This document shows positions 1-7,928 of a DNA stretch of 64,000 bases, one piece after another. Made by a program: the position numbers and the translations under genes. The stretch's first letter is position 1. The number at the start of each line of letters is the position of its first letter. A model generated the notes under the pieces. That model had not been told where the DNA came from, did no database searches, and worked only from the letters and a program-made list of their open reading frames with translations. Source of the DNA: Acinetobacter tandoii DSM 14970 = CIP 107469 (GTDB taxonomy: Bacteria; Pseudomonadota; Gammaproteobacteria; Pseudomonadales; Moraxellaceae); contig NZ_KE007365.1 in NCBI RefSeq assembly GCF_000400735.1, positions 268,188 through 332,187 on the forward strand. The letters run 5' to 3'.

Positions 1-2
1 CT

Positions 3-167
3 TTAGGCTTGTCTGAAGCTGATATCGAAGATCTTATTCAACAACGTCAAGATGCGAAGAAAGCGAAGGATTTCGCAAAAGCTGACGGCATTCGTCAGTC
101 ACTATTGGATCAGGGTGTGGTTTTGGAAGATACACGCCAAGGTACAGTTTGGCGTCGTGCTGATTAA
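3..167 (+). CDS. cysS: Cysteine--tRNA ligase, C-terminal fragment
   Basis: This is the last 54 codons of a gene that begins before the window. The reading frame is open from the window edge and ends in TAA. The translation contains the sequence [21 protein letters not shown] and ends in GTVWRRAD. That is the typical tail of cysteinyl-tRNA synthetase: a charged helix carrying an R-x-x-A-x-x-x-K-D-F-x-x-A-D motif, then a short strand with a TxWRR-type ending. The enzyme charges tRNA-Cys in the cytoplasm. The catalytic domain lies outside the window, so the call rests on this tail alone. A tRNA-Gly gene follows on the same strand after 64 bp. Confidence 0.85.
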   Translation, partial: LGLSEADIEDLIQQRQDAKKAKDFAKADGIRQSLLDQGVVLEDTRQGTVWRRAD

Positions 168-177
168 TTCAGCAATT

Positions 178-220
178 GCATTATAGAGAGTTGACAGTCA
201 AATTAAACTCTCTATAATGC
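178..220. repeat. 15-bp perfect inverted repeat enclosing a tRNA promoter
   Basis: The arms are gcattatagagagtt (178-192) and aactctctataatgc (206-220), exact reverse complements around a 13-nt loop. The left arm begins 11 nt after the cysS stop codon. No U-run follows, so it is not a standard intrinsic terminator. The right arm carries the TATAAT box of the tRNA-Gly promoter and the left arm overlaps its TTGACA box. It may stabilise the cysS mRNA 3' end, bind a protein over the promoter, or both. Confidence 0.8.
191..218 (+). promoter_or_regulatory. Sigma70 promoter of tRNA-Gly
   Basis: TTGACA (191-196) and TATAAT (213-218) are separated by 16 bp. Both hexamers match the consensus exactly. 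The tRNA begins 13 nt after the -10 box, so the leader is only a few nucleotides long. This is one of the strongest promoters visible in the window, as expected for a stable RNA gene. Confidence 0.85.
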
Positions 221-231
221 ACATCCATATT

Positions 232-307
<76 letters not shown>

Positions 308-314
308 AAATTTT

Positions 315-346
315 AAAAGCGCTTATCAAAAGATAAGCGCTTTTTT
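315..346 (+). terminator. Intrinsic terminator of tRNA-Gly
   Basis: The stem AAAAGCGCTTATC / GATAAGCGCTTTT has an AAAA loop and runs into six T residues. It starts 7 nt after the tRNA CCA end. Confidence 0.9.
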
Positions 347-464
347 ATTAATTTTATATAAGCTTGTTTTTATAAAAATTTCTTAAACTTAAAATATGAC
401 ATCACACAATTACTCTTTTAAAAGTCACATCAAAGGAGCATTTTAAATAAGGTCTTTTTCATTA

Positions 465-842
465 CTATTTCAATTCGATGACTTCACATCCTTTCCTTAA
501 AGGACAAGGTTCGCCCCCTAGCAAATTTTCAAGCATATTTTGTATATGTTGCAATTGTCCCATTTTCTCCTGAATCATCACTAATTTTTCTCGCAAAATT
601 AGTTGAAATTGCTCAGCGGGAATCTCGTTTTCTCCCACGATATTAATAATTTGTTTTATTTCAGCAAGTGTAAAGCCTAGATTTTTAGCAGTCTGGATAA
701 GTTTTAGTTGTTGCAGCGTTTGTTCAGGATAATCCTTGTAGCCATTATTGCGTACCAAAGGCTGAATCAATTCCATCTTTTCATAAAAACGGATTGTGTC
801 CCGACTTAAATTAATTTGTTGTGATAGCTCGCCGATTAGCAT
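465..842 (-). CDS. MerR-family transcriptional regulator
   Basis: This 125-residue protein has the standard MerR layout. The N-terminal winged helix (residues 1-70) contains MLIGELSQQINLSRDTIRFYEKMELI, a DTIRFYE-type recognition helix and the NGYKDYP turn. A dimerisation coiled coil follows (about 75-110). The short C-terminal tail holds two cysteines in PCPLRKGCEVIELK, which could bind a metal or sense a thiol-reactive compound. The length is normal for small metal or redox MerR proteins. It is divergent from the epimerase-like gene at 938, and the 95-bp spacer holds a promoter with the over-long spacing that MerR proteins act on. It most likely activates that gene and limits its own expression. 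The inducer is unknown. Confidence 0.88.
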   Translation of the reverse strand: MLIGELSQQINLSRDTIRFYEKMELIQPLVRNNGYKDYPEQTLQQLKLIQTAKNLGFTLAEIKQIINIVGENEIPAEQFQLILREKLVMIQEKMGQLQHIQNMLENLLGGEPCPLRKGCEVIELK

Positions 843-875
843 ATTCAGTTTCCTTTTATATTTTTTAAAAAACTC

Positions 876-906
876 TTGACCGTGGACTATACTCCACAGT
901 TTAGCT
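876..906 (+). promoter_or_regulatory. MerR-type promoter/operator with 19-bp spacer
   Basis: A TTGACC -35 box (876-881) and a TTAGCT -10 box (901-906) are separated by 19 bp. The spacer holds the dyad GTGGA-N6-TCCAC (882-897). An over-long spacer with a centred dyad is the hallmark of MerR-activated promoters, where the regulator twists the DNA to realign the boxes. It reads toward the gene at 938. The regulator start codon lies only 34 bp to the left. Confidence 0.75.
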
Positions 907-937
907 TAAGCATTAACAATTAATCGAGTTTAATTTT

Positions 938-2008
938 ATGCTTATGTCATCGCAAACTGCACTTGTAGTCGGTGCAACTGGATTTATTGGTAAGTTCCTT
1001 GTCGCACAATTACTTAGAAATCATGCAAAAGTGTTTGCTTTATGTCGCAATATCAATGAACAAGAATCTCAATTACGCAGTTGGCTGACACAGCAAAACA
1101 TCAATGATCAAGAGCTGAGTTTTATTCAAGGCGATATTACTTTACCCAATTTAGGGTTATCGCCTGAAGACTGGAAAACATTGAAAGAGGTGAATTATCT
1201 ATATAATGCTAGTGCATTATTCAAATGGCATCTGTCTATGCAGCAGGCTAAAGCTGTCAATGTTGATGGACTAACCAATCTGCTTCATAGCGTGAACAAA
1301 CATTGCCATTTAGAACGTGCAGTACACTTGTCAGGCTTTATGTTGACCCTCGATCAGCATTTAAAAGCAGCGGGCATATTCCGAGAACATATCGAAAAAA
1401 CTGACTGGCCAAAAATTTATGAGGCATTAGGCGCTTATGAAGCTTCAAAAATTGAAGGGCATTTTAACTGGATTAAACAAGCAAACCTATTAAATATACC
1501 TTGGACAGTCATCCACCCTGCCACCGTGATTGGAGATGAAATAACGGGGGAAATTCCAGCATCTCAACCTATTACTGCTCTAATTCAACAGCTTCAACAA
1601 AGAAAAATGAGTGCTCTTCCTGGTACACCACAACATTCTCTACCTTTGGTATCAGTTACTATGTTGGTGAATGCTATGGTACATGCTAGTGAAGACCCTG
1701 AAACAGTTAAGCAGGAAATTCTAGTGGCGAATCCTCAGCAAATATCGCTTCAAACTTTAGTACAGATTGTTGCTCAGTCATTAGAAATTAATCCTCCACG
1801 CCATTTTATTTCTATCTCTTTTCTAACATGGCTTTTAAAGTGGCAATGGTTAGCCAAAAAACTAGATATGTCCCCTGAAATGCTAAACTTTATCAGAACT
1901 GAGCAGCTCGATCTGGGAGCATTCAATCGACTAAATCAACAATGGAAAATCCCTCCAACCGAGCTGAAAGAAACCATGCAAAAGACTGTGGAGTGGGTTA
2001 CTCGCTGA
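938..2008 (+). CDS. NAD(P)-dependent epimerase/dehydratase (extended SDR family)
   Basis: The 356-residue protein has an N-terminal Rossmann fold with VGATGFIG (about residues 11-18), the glycine motif of extended short-chain dehydrogenases. The catalytic pair is Y167-x-x-x-K171 in AYEASK, and the family's HPATVIG segment follows. The substrate cannot be told from sequence; the family includes nucleotide-sugar epimerases, dihydroflavonol-type reductases and sterol-type dehydrogenases. It has no operon partner. Control by the divergent MerR protein suggests a detoxification or stress role, such as reduction of a reactive carbonyl compound, but that is inference. ATG at 944 is an alternative start. 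A near-perfect inverted repeat at 2083-2111 may end its transcript. Confidence 0.8.
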   Translation: MLMSSQTALVVGATGFIGKFLVAQLLRNHAKVFALCRNINEQESQLRSWLTQQNINDQELSFIQGDITLPNLGLSPEDWKTLKEVNYLYNASALFKWHLSMQQAKAVNVDGLTNLLHSVNKHCHLERAVHLSGFMLTLDQHLKAAGIFREHIEKTDWPKIYEALGAYEASKIEGHFNWIKQANLLNIPWTVIHPATVIGDEITGEIPASQPITALIQQLQQRKMSALPGTPQHSLPLVSVTMLVNAMVHASEDPETVKQEILVANPQQISLQTLVQIVAQSLEINPPRHFISISFLTWLLKWQWLAKKLDMSPEMLNFIRTEQLDLGAFNRLNQQWKIPPTELKETMQKTVEWVTR

Positions 2009-2521
2009 TATTAATATCATCGTTTGATATTAAATACATCCTAGTCTTTACGGCATTATCAACTTTATTAAAATCTAGTTCACTGTGCATTTTTTTAAAA
2101 AAAATGCACAGCAATACAAATCTGCATATCGCGTCGTACAACAACGCCCATTCACTCGACTAATTCATGACAACAATCCTGTTACAAAATGAATGCCTTC
2201 TCCATCAATATAAATAGCAACAGTTTGTGGAATAAGATCCATCTTATTGTGTAAATCCATCTAAAATTGTCAGATGTATATGGATTTCATTCACTAGACG
2301 ATGAAAACTGCTTGAGCCAAATTTGATTTAATAAGATCGAACTCAAAGCCAATCACCATAGATAAGAACAAGCAAAATATGTCTTTATTCATCTGACAAC
2401 ATTTAATAGCCTTGTCGGAATAGATTTGAACCCCTAGTTTGCTGAATTTTTTGATTGAACACACTATTGAATTACTGAATACGCCTTGAGAAACTGATTG
2501 CTATAACAAAATCACCGACAC
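2009..2521. other. Intergenic region with palindromes and an unassigned minus-strand reading frame
   Basis: There is no recognisable gene in this 513-bp stretch. It contains a 14-bp palindrome directly at the SDR stop codon (2006-2019, core GATATTAATATC) and the inverted repeat at 2083-2111. On the minus strand, about 2294-2506 reads openly for some 70 codons (including the stretch KKFSKLGVQIYSDKAIKC) without a start codon or a ribosome-binding site. It may be a decayed gene end, but I cannot assign it. Confidence 0.4.
2083..2111. repeat. Near-perfect 14-bp inverted repeat (CTGTGCA-T7 / A7-TGCACAG)
   Basis: The arm CTGTGCATTTTTTT is followed by one extra A and then AAAAAAATGCACAG. The T7/A7 core means a transcript from either side would make a hairpin with a U-rich part inside the stem. 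It lies 75 bp after the SDR gene and may act as a weak bidirectional terminator. Confidence 0.6.
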
Positions 2522-4357
2522 TTAAAAATTAACTTTAAATGCAACTGATGCAAAATCTCGATCATCAATAGTACTGAAATTATTGGAACCAAAAAAGTTT
2601 ACGTAAGCAAACTCTACATTATATTTTTGCTGATACGTTGCCGAAACAGCCGCAGTCAAACTCATTTGTCCTTCTTGAAAATTTTGGCTAAAGCCATATA
2701 GGTCGTGGCGAAACAACACACTTGGTATAATAACCATGGCAGGTAGCACATCTTTATAAGTCAGAGCGCCACGTAAACGGTATCCATATGACCATTGGGT
2801 AAAAAAGCCATCTGTGTTACAAAAACGTTTATTTAAATGGTCAATTTCATCATTGGATAGATGCGCTGTACCATAAGGCGTGCATTGATTTTCCTTGGTT
2901 TCAGGATTATAAGCACCAGATGACAGTTCACTGCGTCCAAATGCACCGACTCGACCAAAGCGATAGTTACCAATATCACCAATATGATTCATGGCCAATT
3001 CAGTAGCCCAATTCAGGGTATTCGCACCCAATACATTGTTCAAGCTATCACTGACACCAAATGAAAACTGTGTTACAGGTGCACGCACATAACCTTGTAA
3101 ATATTGTCCAAATTCAGCAGAAGTTCCTCTATCCGTCAGTGGCGTATTTTTGTCTAAGACCTGAGCATAAACAATATCTGTACCATTAAACTGCAAAGGC
3201 TGATTAGGTTTGTGGCTTAATTCACTAAAAACAGATGTCGTACCGACTTTTGCTGCCAAGCTCAGTCCATACATTTTGATATCTTCTGGATAGATTGAGA
3301 AAAATTGCGCTGTATTAAAATTTGTAGGGCCGACTGCAGTTACAGCGGTTCCATCAAAATTAGCATTGCGGCTATGATAATTTGCAAAATACAACCCAAG
3401 CTCAGCATTATTGAACTTAGGCAAAGTTTGTTTTAAAGAAAATCCATACTGTCCACTGTCTTTAGCATATCGACTTTCACTCCGCGGAATATAAGATTTG
3501 TTCTGTAAAGCGATATCAGACAGTTTATCACCTGGCATGACAGTAATCAGAATTGGTCCACAGTTTTCGGGTACGAAGTCTGAAATAGCAAAGAATGTTC
3601 CGCAGCCATCGACCACAGAGGGTCTAAATTTAAACTGATAGAAACCAGCAAACTTTAAATACGGGTTTATGCCTGCTTCAAAAGAAAACATTTCTGTTGG
3701 AATCACACGCTCTCTAGTATCACCACCTGGACGATTCATCGCAGCATAATCAAAAGCACTTACACTGTTTAATCCATTTTGGAAGAATTGTGATTTGCCC
3801 CACTGCAAAGTCTGCTTGCCTAGTTTCATACTCGCCGTTTGACCCTGATCTAAAGCAAAGTTTTTCCAGATATAAGCATCCCACAAGTCGATACCTTTAA
3901 AATTAGCAAGTCGTGGCCACGCAGAATCATCAAAGGCTTTTAAGTCACCTTCTCCAGTTTCATAGGCATGGTCATACCAATACTTTGCACTAACAACAGC
4001 ACCCTGCTGTTTTCCTGTTAAGCTGAGCTCACTCAAGCCTTTGATCACTTGAGATATTGCATCGCCTTCATTGAAATTCACGCGACCGTCATCACCATTA
4101 ATATCAATGCTATGACCATCTTTTCCAATGTAGTTCGCATCAGGCTTATAGACCAGTGAACTAGAAGCACCTTGAGTACTCCAATTTGTCCCATAGCTGA
4201 GCGACGTTTTGCTTTCAAGCTTCCATTCCCCATTTAAATCGAAACTTGCAGCGAAAACCTCACACATAGCCAAGCTCAGACTTAAACAAAGAACCGTTTT
4301 TTTCATCAGTGAAATATGATGATTTTGTCCATTCAAAGAAACAAAATAACTGACCAT
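2522..4357 (-). CDS. DUF1302-type outer-membrane protein
   Basis: The 611-residue exported protein opens with a signal peptide (KKTVLCLSLSLAMCEVFAAS, cleavage near residue 36). The mature part has many alternating beta-strand segments with aromatic girdles (GKQTLQWGKSQFF, FAGFYQFKFRP), and the last residue is a terminal phenylalanine (VAFKVNF), as in outer-membrane barrels. The pattern matches DUF1302 proteins, which usually occur with DUF1329 partners near genes for hydrophobic or aromatic compound use. No DUF1329 gene is present here. The chosen ATG has a good GGAG site 5 nt away. The internal ATG at 4306 would give a more compact signal peptide but lacks such a site. It lies beside the AraC-controlled hydrolase and may handle uptake of that pathway's substrate. 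Confidence 0.75.
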   Translation of the reverse strand: MVSYFVSLNGQNHHISLMKKTVLCLSLSLAMCEVFAASFDLNGEWKLESKTSLSYGTNWSTQGASSSLVYKPDANYIGKDGHSIDINGDDGRVNFNEGDAISQVIKGLSELSLTGKQQGAVVSAKYWYDHAYETGEGDLKAFDDSAWPRLANFKGIDLWDAYIWKNFALDQGQTASMKLGKQTLQWGKSQFFQNGLNSVSAFDYAAMNRPGGDTRERVIPTEMFSFEAGINPYLKFAGFYQFKFRPSVVDGCGTFFAISDFVPENCGPILITVMPGDKLSDIALQNKSYIPRSESRYAKDSGQYGFSLKQTLPKFNNAELGLYFANYHSRNANFDGTAVTAVGPTNFNTAQFFSIYPEDIKMYGLSLAAKVGTTSVFSELSHKPNQPLQFNGTDIVYAQVLDKNTPLTDRGTSAEFGQYLQGYVRAPVTQFSFGVSDSLNNVLGANTLNWATELAMNHIGDIGNYRFGRVGAFGRSELSSGAYNPETKENQCTPYGTAHLSNDEIDHLNKRFCNTDGFFTQWSYGYRLRGALTYKDVLPAMVIIPSVLFRHDLYGFSQNFQEGQMSLTAAVSATYQQKYNVEFAYVNFFGSNNFSTIDDRDFASVAFKVNF

Positions 4358-4633
4358 ATCATCTCCATATCGATATGATTTAATTTAAATACTGTGATTA
4401 ATTTCAATAAGAATGCTGAAAATTCGGCTTACTTTGCCACGACTGACCATGCAGCATTTTTGTTTAAATTCAACATTTTTGCTCCACATCTCTATTTATT
4501 CTGTAAAGCCATCCTTTGGCCCGATATTTAAATTGACTGTTTTAAAATGTACGAATTTATCTTTAAGTCATACCAATTAGTCGTTCAGTCATTTACACGA
4601 AATCATTTTTAGATATTGGAATTCATCTACAAA

Positions 4634-5221
4634 CTAAGAAACACTTTTAATTTGCAGAGCATCTAGCTGCAAAATCAATTGCTCCGCCAGAGGCCAATAC
4701 CCAAAACCAGAAGCGGGGTTCAAGTGTCCGACTATTCCTGCATTAACCAATTGACTTCCCCATATCTTCGCCATAGCTTCAACAGCTTGAAATGTTGCTA
4801 AATGATCATTGGTACTGGCAACCACAATGCTAGGAAAAGGTAGTTTTTGACTCGGTAATGGACACCAACCTTCTTTTTTAAGCGTCTCTGGACTTGGGTA
4901 ACTATCAGGCCAGCTTTCAGACAAGTCAGGTGGTGTAACTAGAAGTGCACCCTGAATGTTATATTGATACAAAGCAGCCCAATGTATCGTCATCAATACA
5001 CCCGCACTATGCGCCACCAAAATAACAGGCCCTTCAATTTTTCTGAGTTCCGCCTCAATCCGTGCCACACGGTTTGCGCAATTTAACTTCTCTGTTTCCA
5101 CGGGCGGTACTGAATAAACTTTACCTAAACGTGATGCCAGTATGGTTTGCCAATGATCCTCTACATGATCCCGTAACCCTGGAATAATCAAAACTGTCGC
5201 GTGTGTGAATATTTTTTCCAT
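4634..5221 (-). CDS. RBBP9/YdeN-type serine hydrolase
   Basis: A small 195-residue alpha/beta hydrolase. The nucleophile is S72 in VAHSAG, the acid D139 in ASTNDH and the catalytic base H166 in VGHLNPA. These positions and the short length fit the RBBP9/YdeN family of soluble serine hydrolases, whose natural substrates are mostly unknown. There is no signal peptide. It is transcribed divergently from the AraC regulator. The direct-repeat operator pair at 5312-5346 lies about 90 bp upstream of its start, in the same relative orientation and at nearly the same distance as the pair before the gene at 13067. It is therefore probably part of that catabolic regulon, perhaps cleaving an ester or amide. 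Confidence 0.78.
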   Translation of the reverse strand: MEKIFTHATVLIIPGLRDHVEDHWQTILASRLGKVYSVPPVETEKLNCANRVARIEAELRKIEGPVILVAHSAGVLMTIHWAALYQYNIQGALLVTPPDLSESWPDSYPSPETLKKEGWCPLPSQKLPFPSIVVASTNDHLATFQAVEAMAKIWGSQLVNAGIVGHLNPASGFGYWPLAEQLILQLDALQIKSVS

Positions 5222-5311
5222 AGTTCTACACCCTGAGCTCCTTGCTCTTTCAGGCTAATGGTTATTTTTATTTCTTATTCACAATAAGTTTTCAGTTAAA
5301 CGCTCGATATA

Positions 5312-5346
5312 CATTTCGCGACAATGCCTTTTCATTTGACGACAAT
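5312..5346. promoter_or_regulatory. Direct-repeat operator pair (predicted AraC-family site), hydrolase/araC divergon
   Basis: Two copies of CATTnnnCGACAAT occur at 5312-5325 (CATTTCGCGACAAT) and 5333-5346 (CATTTGACGACAAT), exactly 21 bp apart, or two helical turns. This is the geometry expected for an AraC-type dimer. A matching pair with the same period lies at 13149-13182 before the seven-gene cluster. Confidence 0.7.
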
Positions 5347-5487
5347 AAGGTGTTAACAATTTTAGAAATTGAGTGGGTTTGGTCTAAGCTATGGTGTAGA
5401 AGCAATATCGAATACTTTGCTAAATCTGATATTTTCGTTATAACTAGAAACTAACCAGGATGGTTAAAATACAGAAGGAAAAAGATC

Positions 5488-6504
5488 GTGGTTCCTCTCG
5501 CGCATACAGCTATGCTCAAAAACTATTTAAATGTGAGCCAACAGTTAAACCTCAATCCTTACCATTTATTGTCAAATGTCGGGCTTTATCCTACTCAACT
5601 CAATGATCCAAAATTACGAATTTCTGTAGACAAAGCCATTCAGCTTTTAGAACAATCTGCTCAGGAGAGTGGTTGTGAAACTTTTGGCTTACATATGGCA
5701 GAACAACGCCAAATTGCAGATTTTGGGGAACTAAGCTTATTGCTCAATTATCAGCTAACCTTGCGTGATGCTTTACAAACAATTGTTCGCTATCGAAACC
5801 TCATTAATAATGCTTTAGAAATATATATTGAAGAAGTTGGCCATACAGTCATTATTCACATCGAAGTGATCTCTGCTACCCAGCAATATAGTCGCCAAGC
5901 AATTGAACTCGCTCTAGGAATCACACACCGCTTTTGTGCTGCTTTATTATCACAGAAATGGCGCCCACTCAGTATACACTTCACACATGATGCTCCGCAG
6001 AATTTAAACATTCATCAACGGGTCTTTGGTTGTTTACTCGAATTTGGTAGTGAGTTCAATGGTATTGTTTGTACATCTTCTGAATTGGATAAAGCAAACC
6101 CACAAGCCAATATTGCAATGGCAGATCATGCCCGACGTTATCTCGATATTGATATATTGCAACATGAAAATGAATCTTCAACTGTTTTTGAAGTTCGTAA
6201 AAGTATCTATGTTCTTTTACCTATGGGACGTGCGACCATTGAACAAGTTGCTCAAACACACGGCGTGAATGTACGTACACTGCAACGTAAATTAGAAACT
6301 GCTGAAACTAGCTTTAGCATTTTAATCAACGATGTACGTCGCACACTAGTGGTTCGTTATTTGAATAACTTAAATTACTCACTGGCTCAAGTTTCCGACA
6401 TTTTGGGCTATTCTGTACCCAGCTCATTTACTCGTTGGTTTATTAGCCAATTTGGTGTTTCACCAACAATATGGCGTAATCAACAAAACCCTTCTATTAA
6501 GTAA
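5488..6504 (+). CDS. AraC-family transcriptional regulator
   Basis: The 338-residue protein has an N-terminal effector domain of the arabinose-binding AraC type (about residues 10-200) and a C-terminal double helix-turn-helix (about 235-335). The DNA-binding part shows TIEQVAQTHGVNVRTLQRKL and the second helix pair VSDILGYSVPSSFTRWF with the final GVSPTIWR. It starts with GTG, preceded by AGAAGGA 8 nt away; ATG at 5512 is a weaker alternative. Regulators of this layout often activate lipid, alkane or amino-acid catabolic genes in response to the pathway substrate. The identical operator architecture at 5312-5346 and 13149-13182 points to it as activator of both its divergent neighbour and the cluster at 13067-6581. 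Confidence 0.88.
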   Translation: MVPLAHTAMLKNYLNVSQQLNLNPYHLLSNVGLYPTQLNDPKLRISVDKAIQLLEQSAQESGCETFGLHMAEQRQIADFGELSLLLNYQLTLRDALQTIVRYRNLINNALEIYIEEVGHTVIIHIEVISATQQYSRQAIELALGITHRFCAALLSQKWRPLSIHFTHDAPQNLNIHQRVFGCLLEFGSEFNGIVCTSSELDKANPQANIAMADHARRYLDIDILQHENESSTVFEVRKSIYVLLPMGRATIEQVAQTHGVNVRTLQRKLETAETSFSILINDVRRTLVVRYLNNLNYSLAQVSDILGYSVPSSFTRWFISQFGVSPTIWRNQQNPSIK

Positions 6505-6580
6505 AGGATGCTGAGATGAAGTTTCACAGAACAAACATTTGAAACCATGAAACCTCTATCCCTAACCTTGATAAAAGAGA

Positions 6581-7609
6581 TTAGAACAGCCAATGCATTA
6601 TGGTTAAGACCAGCAAAACAAGGAAAACACTCTCACCTATCATTAAAAGGATCGGCTTAATACCCACCGTTGCGAGTTCTTTCAATTGTGTTTTCATACC
6701 CAAAGCACTAATTGAAATAATCAAGCACCAACGAGATAACTCATTAATACCACCTTGCACCATAACTGGAACCCAGCCAGAACTATTAACACAAGCAAGA
6801 ATTAGGAATCCCACAGCAAACCATGGTAATAAAGGTGGTCGCTTTCCATCTGATGAGACACCTTGCATACGTGTAATCGTGGCAGCACAAACAATAACAG
6901 GTAACAACATAGCCACCCGCATAAGCTTAACTACAGTTGCGGTATTACCCGTTTCCGCGGACATACTATAACCTGCACCCACCACTTGAGCGACATCATG
7001 AATAGTTGCCCCTAAGAAAATACCTGCTTCTTTTGGAGATAAAGCCAGCCAGTGGGCAATCATTGGATATACAATCATTGCCAAAGTAGACAGTGCAGAT
7101 ACACCAATGACTGTAAATAATGTCGCTTTTTCCTTATTGGGATGATTTGGTAATGCAACAGAAATTGCGAGTGCCGCTGACGCACCACAAATCGCGGTAG
7201 CTCCTCCCGTCAACATACCAAATAGTTTCTGAAAACCGATCCATTTCGCAACGAATATAGATACGGAAATCGTCACAATTATGAGTATGATCACCAATGC
7301 CACCGGTTGCCAACCTAATGCTGTAATTTGTCCTAATGTAATCCGCATACCAAGCAAAGCAATACCGACCCGCATGACTGTTTTGGCAGTAAATTCTATG
7401 CCTGCTTTACACTTTCCTTCCACAGCCAGAAAATTCAATCCCATACCTAACAATAACGCGAACAACATTACAGGTGCGCCATAATGTTCCGAAAGAAAGC
7501 TTGCTGCTGCAGCGGCTACTAAACTGACCGTGAACCCTGGTGTGAGTTCTCGGATTTTTTGATGCAGACCAATTTGTTGCATATAATCAAGTTGACTCAA
7601 ATTACTCAC
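6581..7609 (-). CDS. YeiH/UPF0324-family membrane exporter (putative sulfate/sulfite exporter)
   Basis: A polytopic inner-membrane protein of 342 residues with about ten hydrophobic segments. It carries the family's GMGLNFLAVEGKCKAGIEF and TGGATAICGASAALAI segments and ends in a cluster of helices. UPF0324 (YeiH) proteins are annotated as putative sulfate or sulfite exporters. Close relatives sit in sulfonate-degradation operons, but direct transport evidence is scarce. The GTG at 7609 is preferred because GGAG lies 6 nt before it, inside the end of the Rieske gene. ATG at 7624, overlapping that gene, is the alternative. It is the last gene of the cluster, so release of inorganic sulfur from the substrate is a reasonable inference. 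Confidence 0.8.
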   Translation of the reverse strand: MSNLSQLDYMQQIGLHQKIRELTPGFTVSLVAAAAASFLSEHYGAPVMLFALLLGMGLNFLAVEGKCKAGIEFTAKTVMRVGIALLGMRITLGQITALGWQPVALVIILIIVTISVSIFVAKWIGFQKLFGMLTGGATAICGASAALAISVALPNHPNKEKATLFTVIGVSALSTLAMIVYPMIAHWLALSPKEAGIFLGATIHDVAQVVGAGYSMSAETGNTATVVKLMRVAMLLPVIVCAATITRMQGVSSDGKRPPLLPWFAVGFLILACVNSSGWVPVMVQGGINELSRWCLIISISALGMKTQLKELATVGIKPILLMIGESVFLVLLVLTIMHWLF

Positions 7610-7610
7610 A

Positions 7611-7928
7611 CTATTCTCCAGCATTCAACTTAATAAATACTTGTTCGCCAATGACTTCTACAGGGTATGAGGCAACTTTTAGTTGTGTTGAATTGATCAA
7701 ACATCCATTTGTTAAATCAAAACGCAAACCATGTGCACAGCACTGAATTACACGCCCGTCTAATTTTCCTCCAAATAATGAAGCTCCTTGATGTGGACAT
7801 CGATCATCAATGGCATAAAATTGAGCTGCAATGTTAAATAATGCCAATGCCTTATTCCCTATGATTAAAAAGGCTCGTTCACCTAGCTTAGGAATTTTTT
7901 CTTGTGGTACTTCAAAACGAACTGTCAT
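7611..7928 (-). CDS. Rieske [2Fe-2S] ferredoxin
   Basis: A 105-residue soluble Rieske protein. The cluster-binding motifs are C-P-H in DDRCPHQG and C-C-A-H in QCCAHGLRFDL, the C-x-H and C-x-x-H pair of Rieske ferredoxins. There is no membrane anchor, which separates it from the bc1-complex subunit. Such proteins pass electrons to oxygenases or reductases. There is no large Rieske oxygenase subunit in the cluster, so its partner is unclear; the flavin-free quinone oxidoreductase at 12081 is not an obvious one. The start overlaps the end of the FrnE-like gene by 4 bp (ATGA), indicating translational coupling. Confidence 0.88.
   Translation of the reverse strand: MTVRFEVPQEKIPKLGERAFLIIGNKALALFNIAAQFYAIDDRCPHQGASLFGGKLDGRVIQCCAHGLRFDLTNGCLINSTQLKVASYPVEVIGEQVFIKLNAGE

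Noticed and set aside
4451-4488. Third operator pair before the DUF1302 gene (two CATTTTTG-like copies)
   Set aside because: The copies are 19 bp apart and lack the CGACA half, so they do not match the pairs at 5312 and 13148.
5242-5454. 70-codon plus-strand frame between the hydrolase and the AraC gene
   Set aside because: It overlaps the operator pair, has poor protein composition and no ribosome-binding site.
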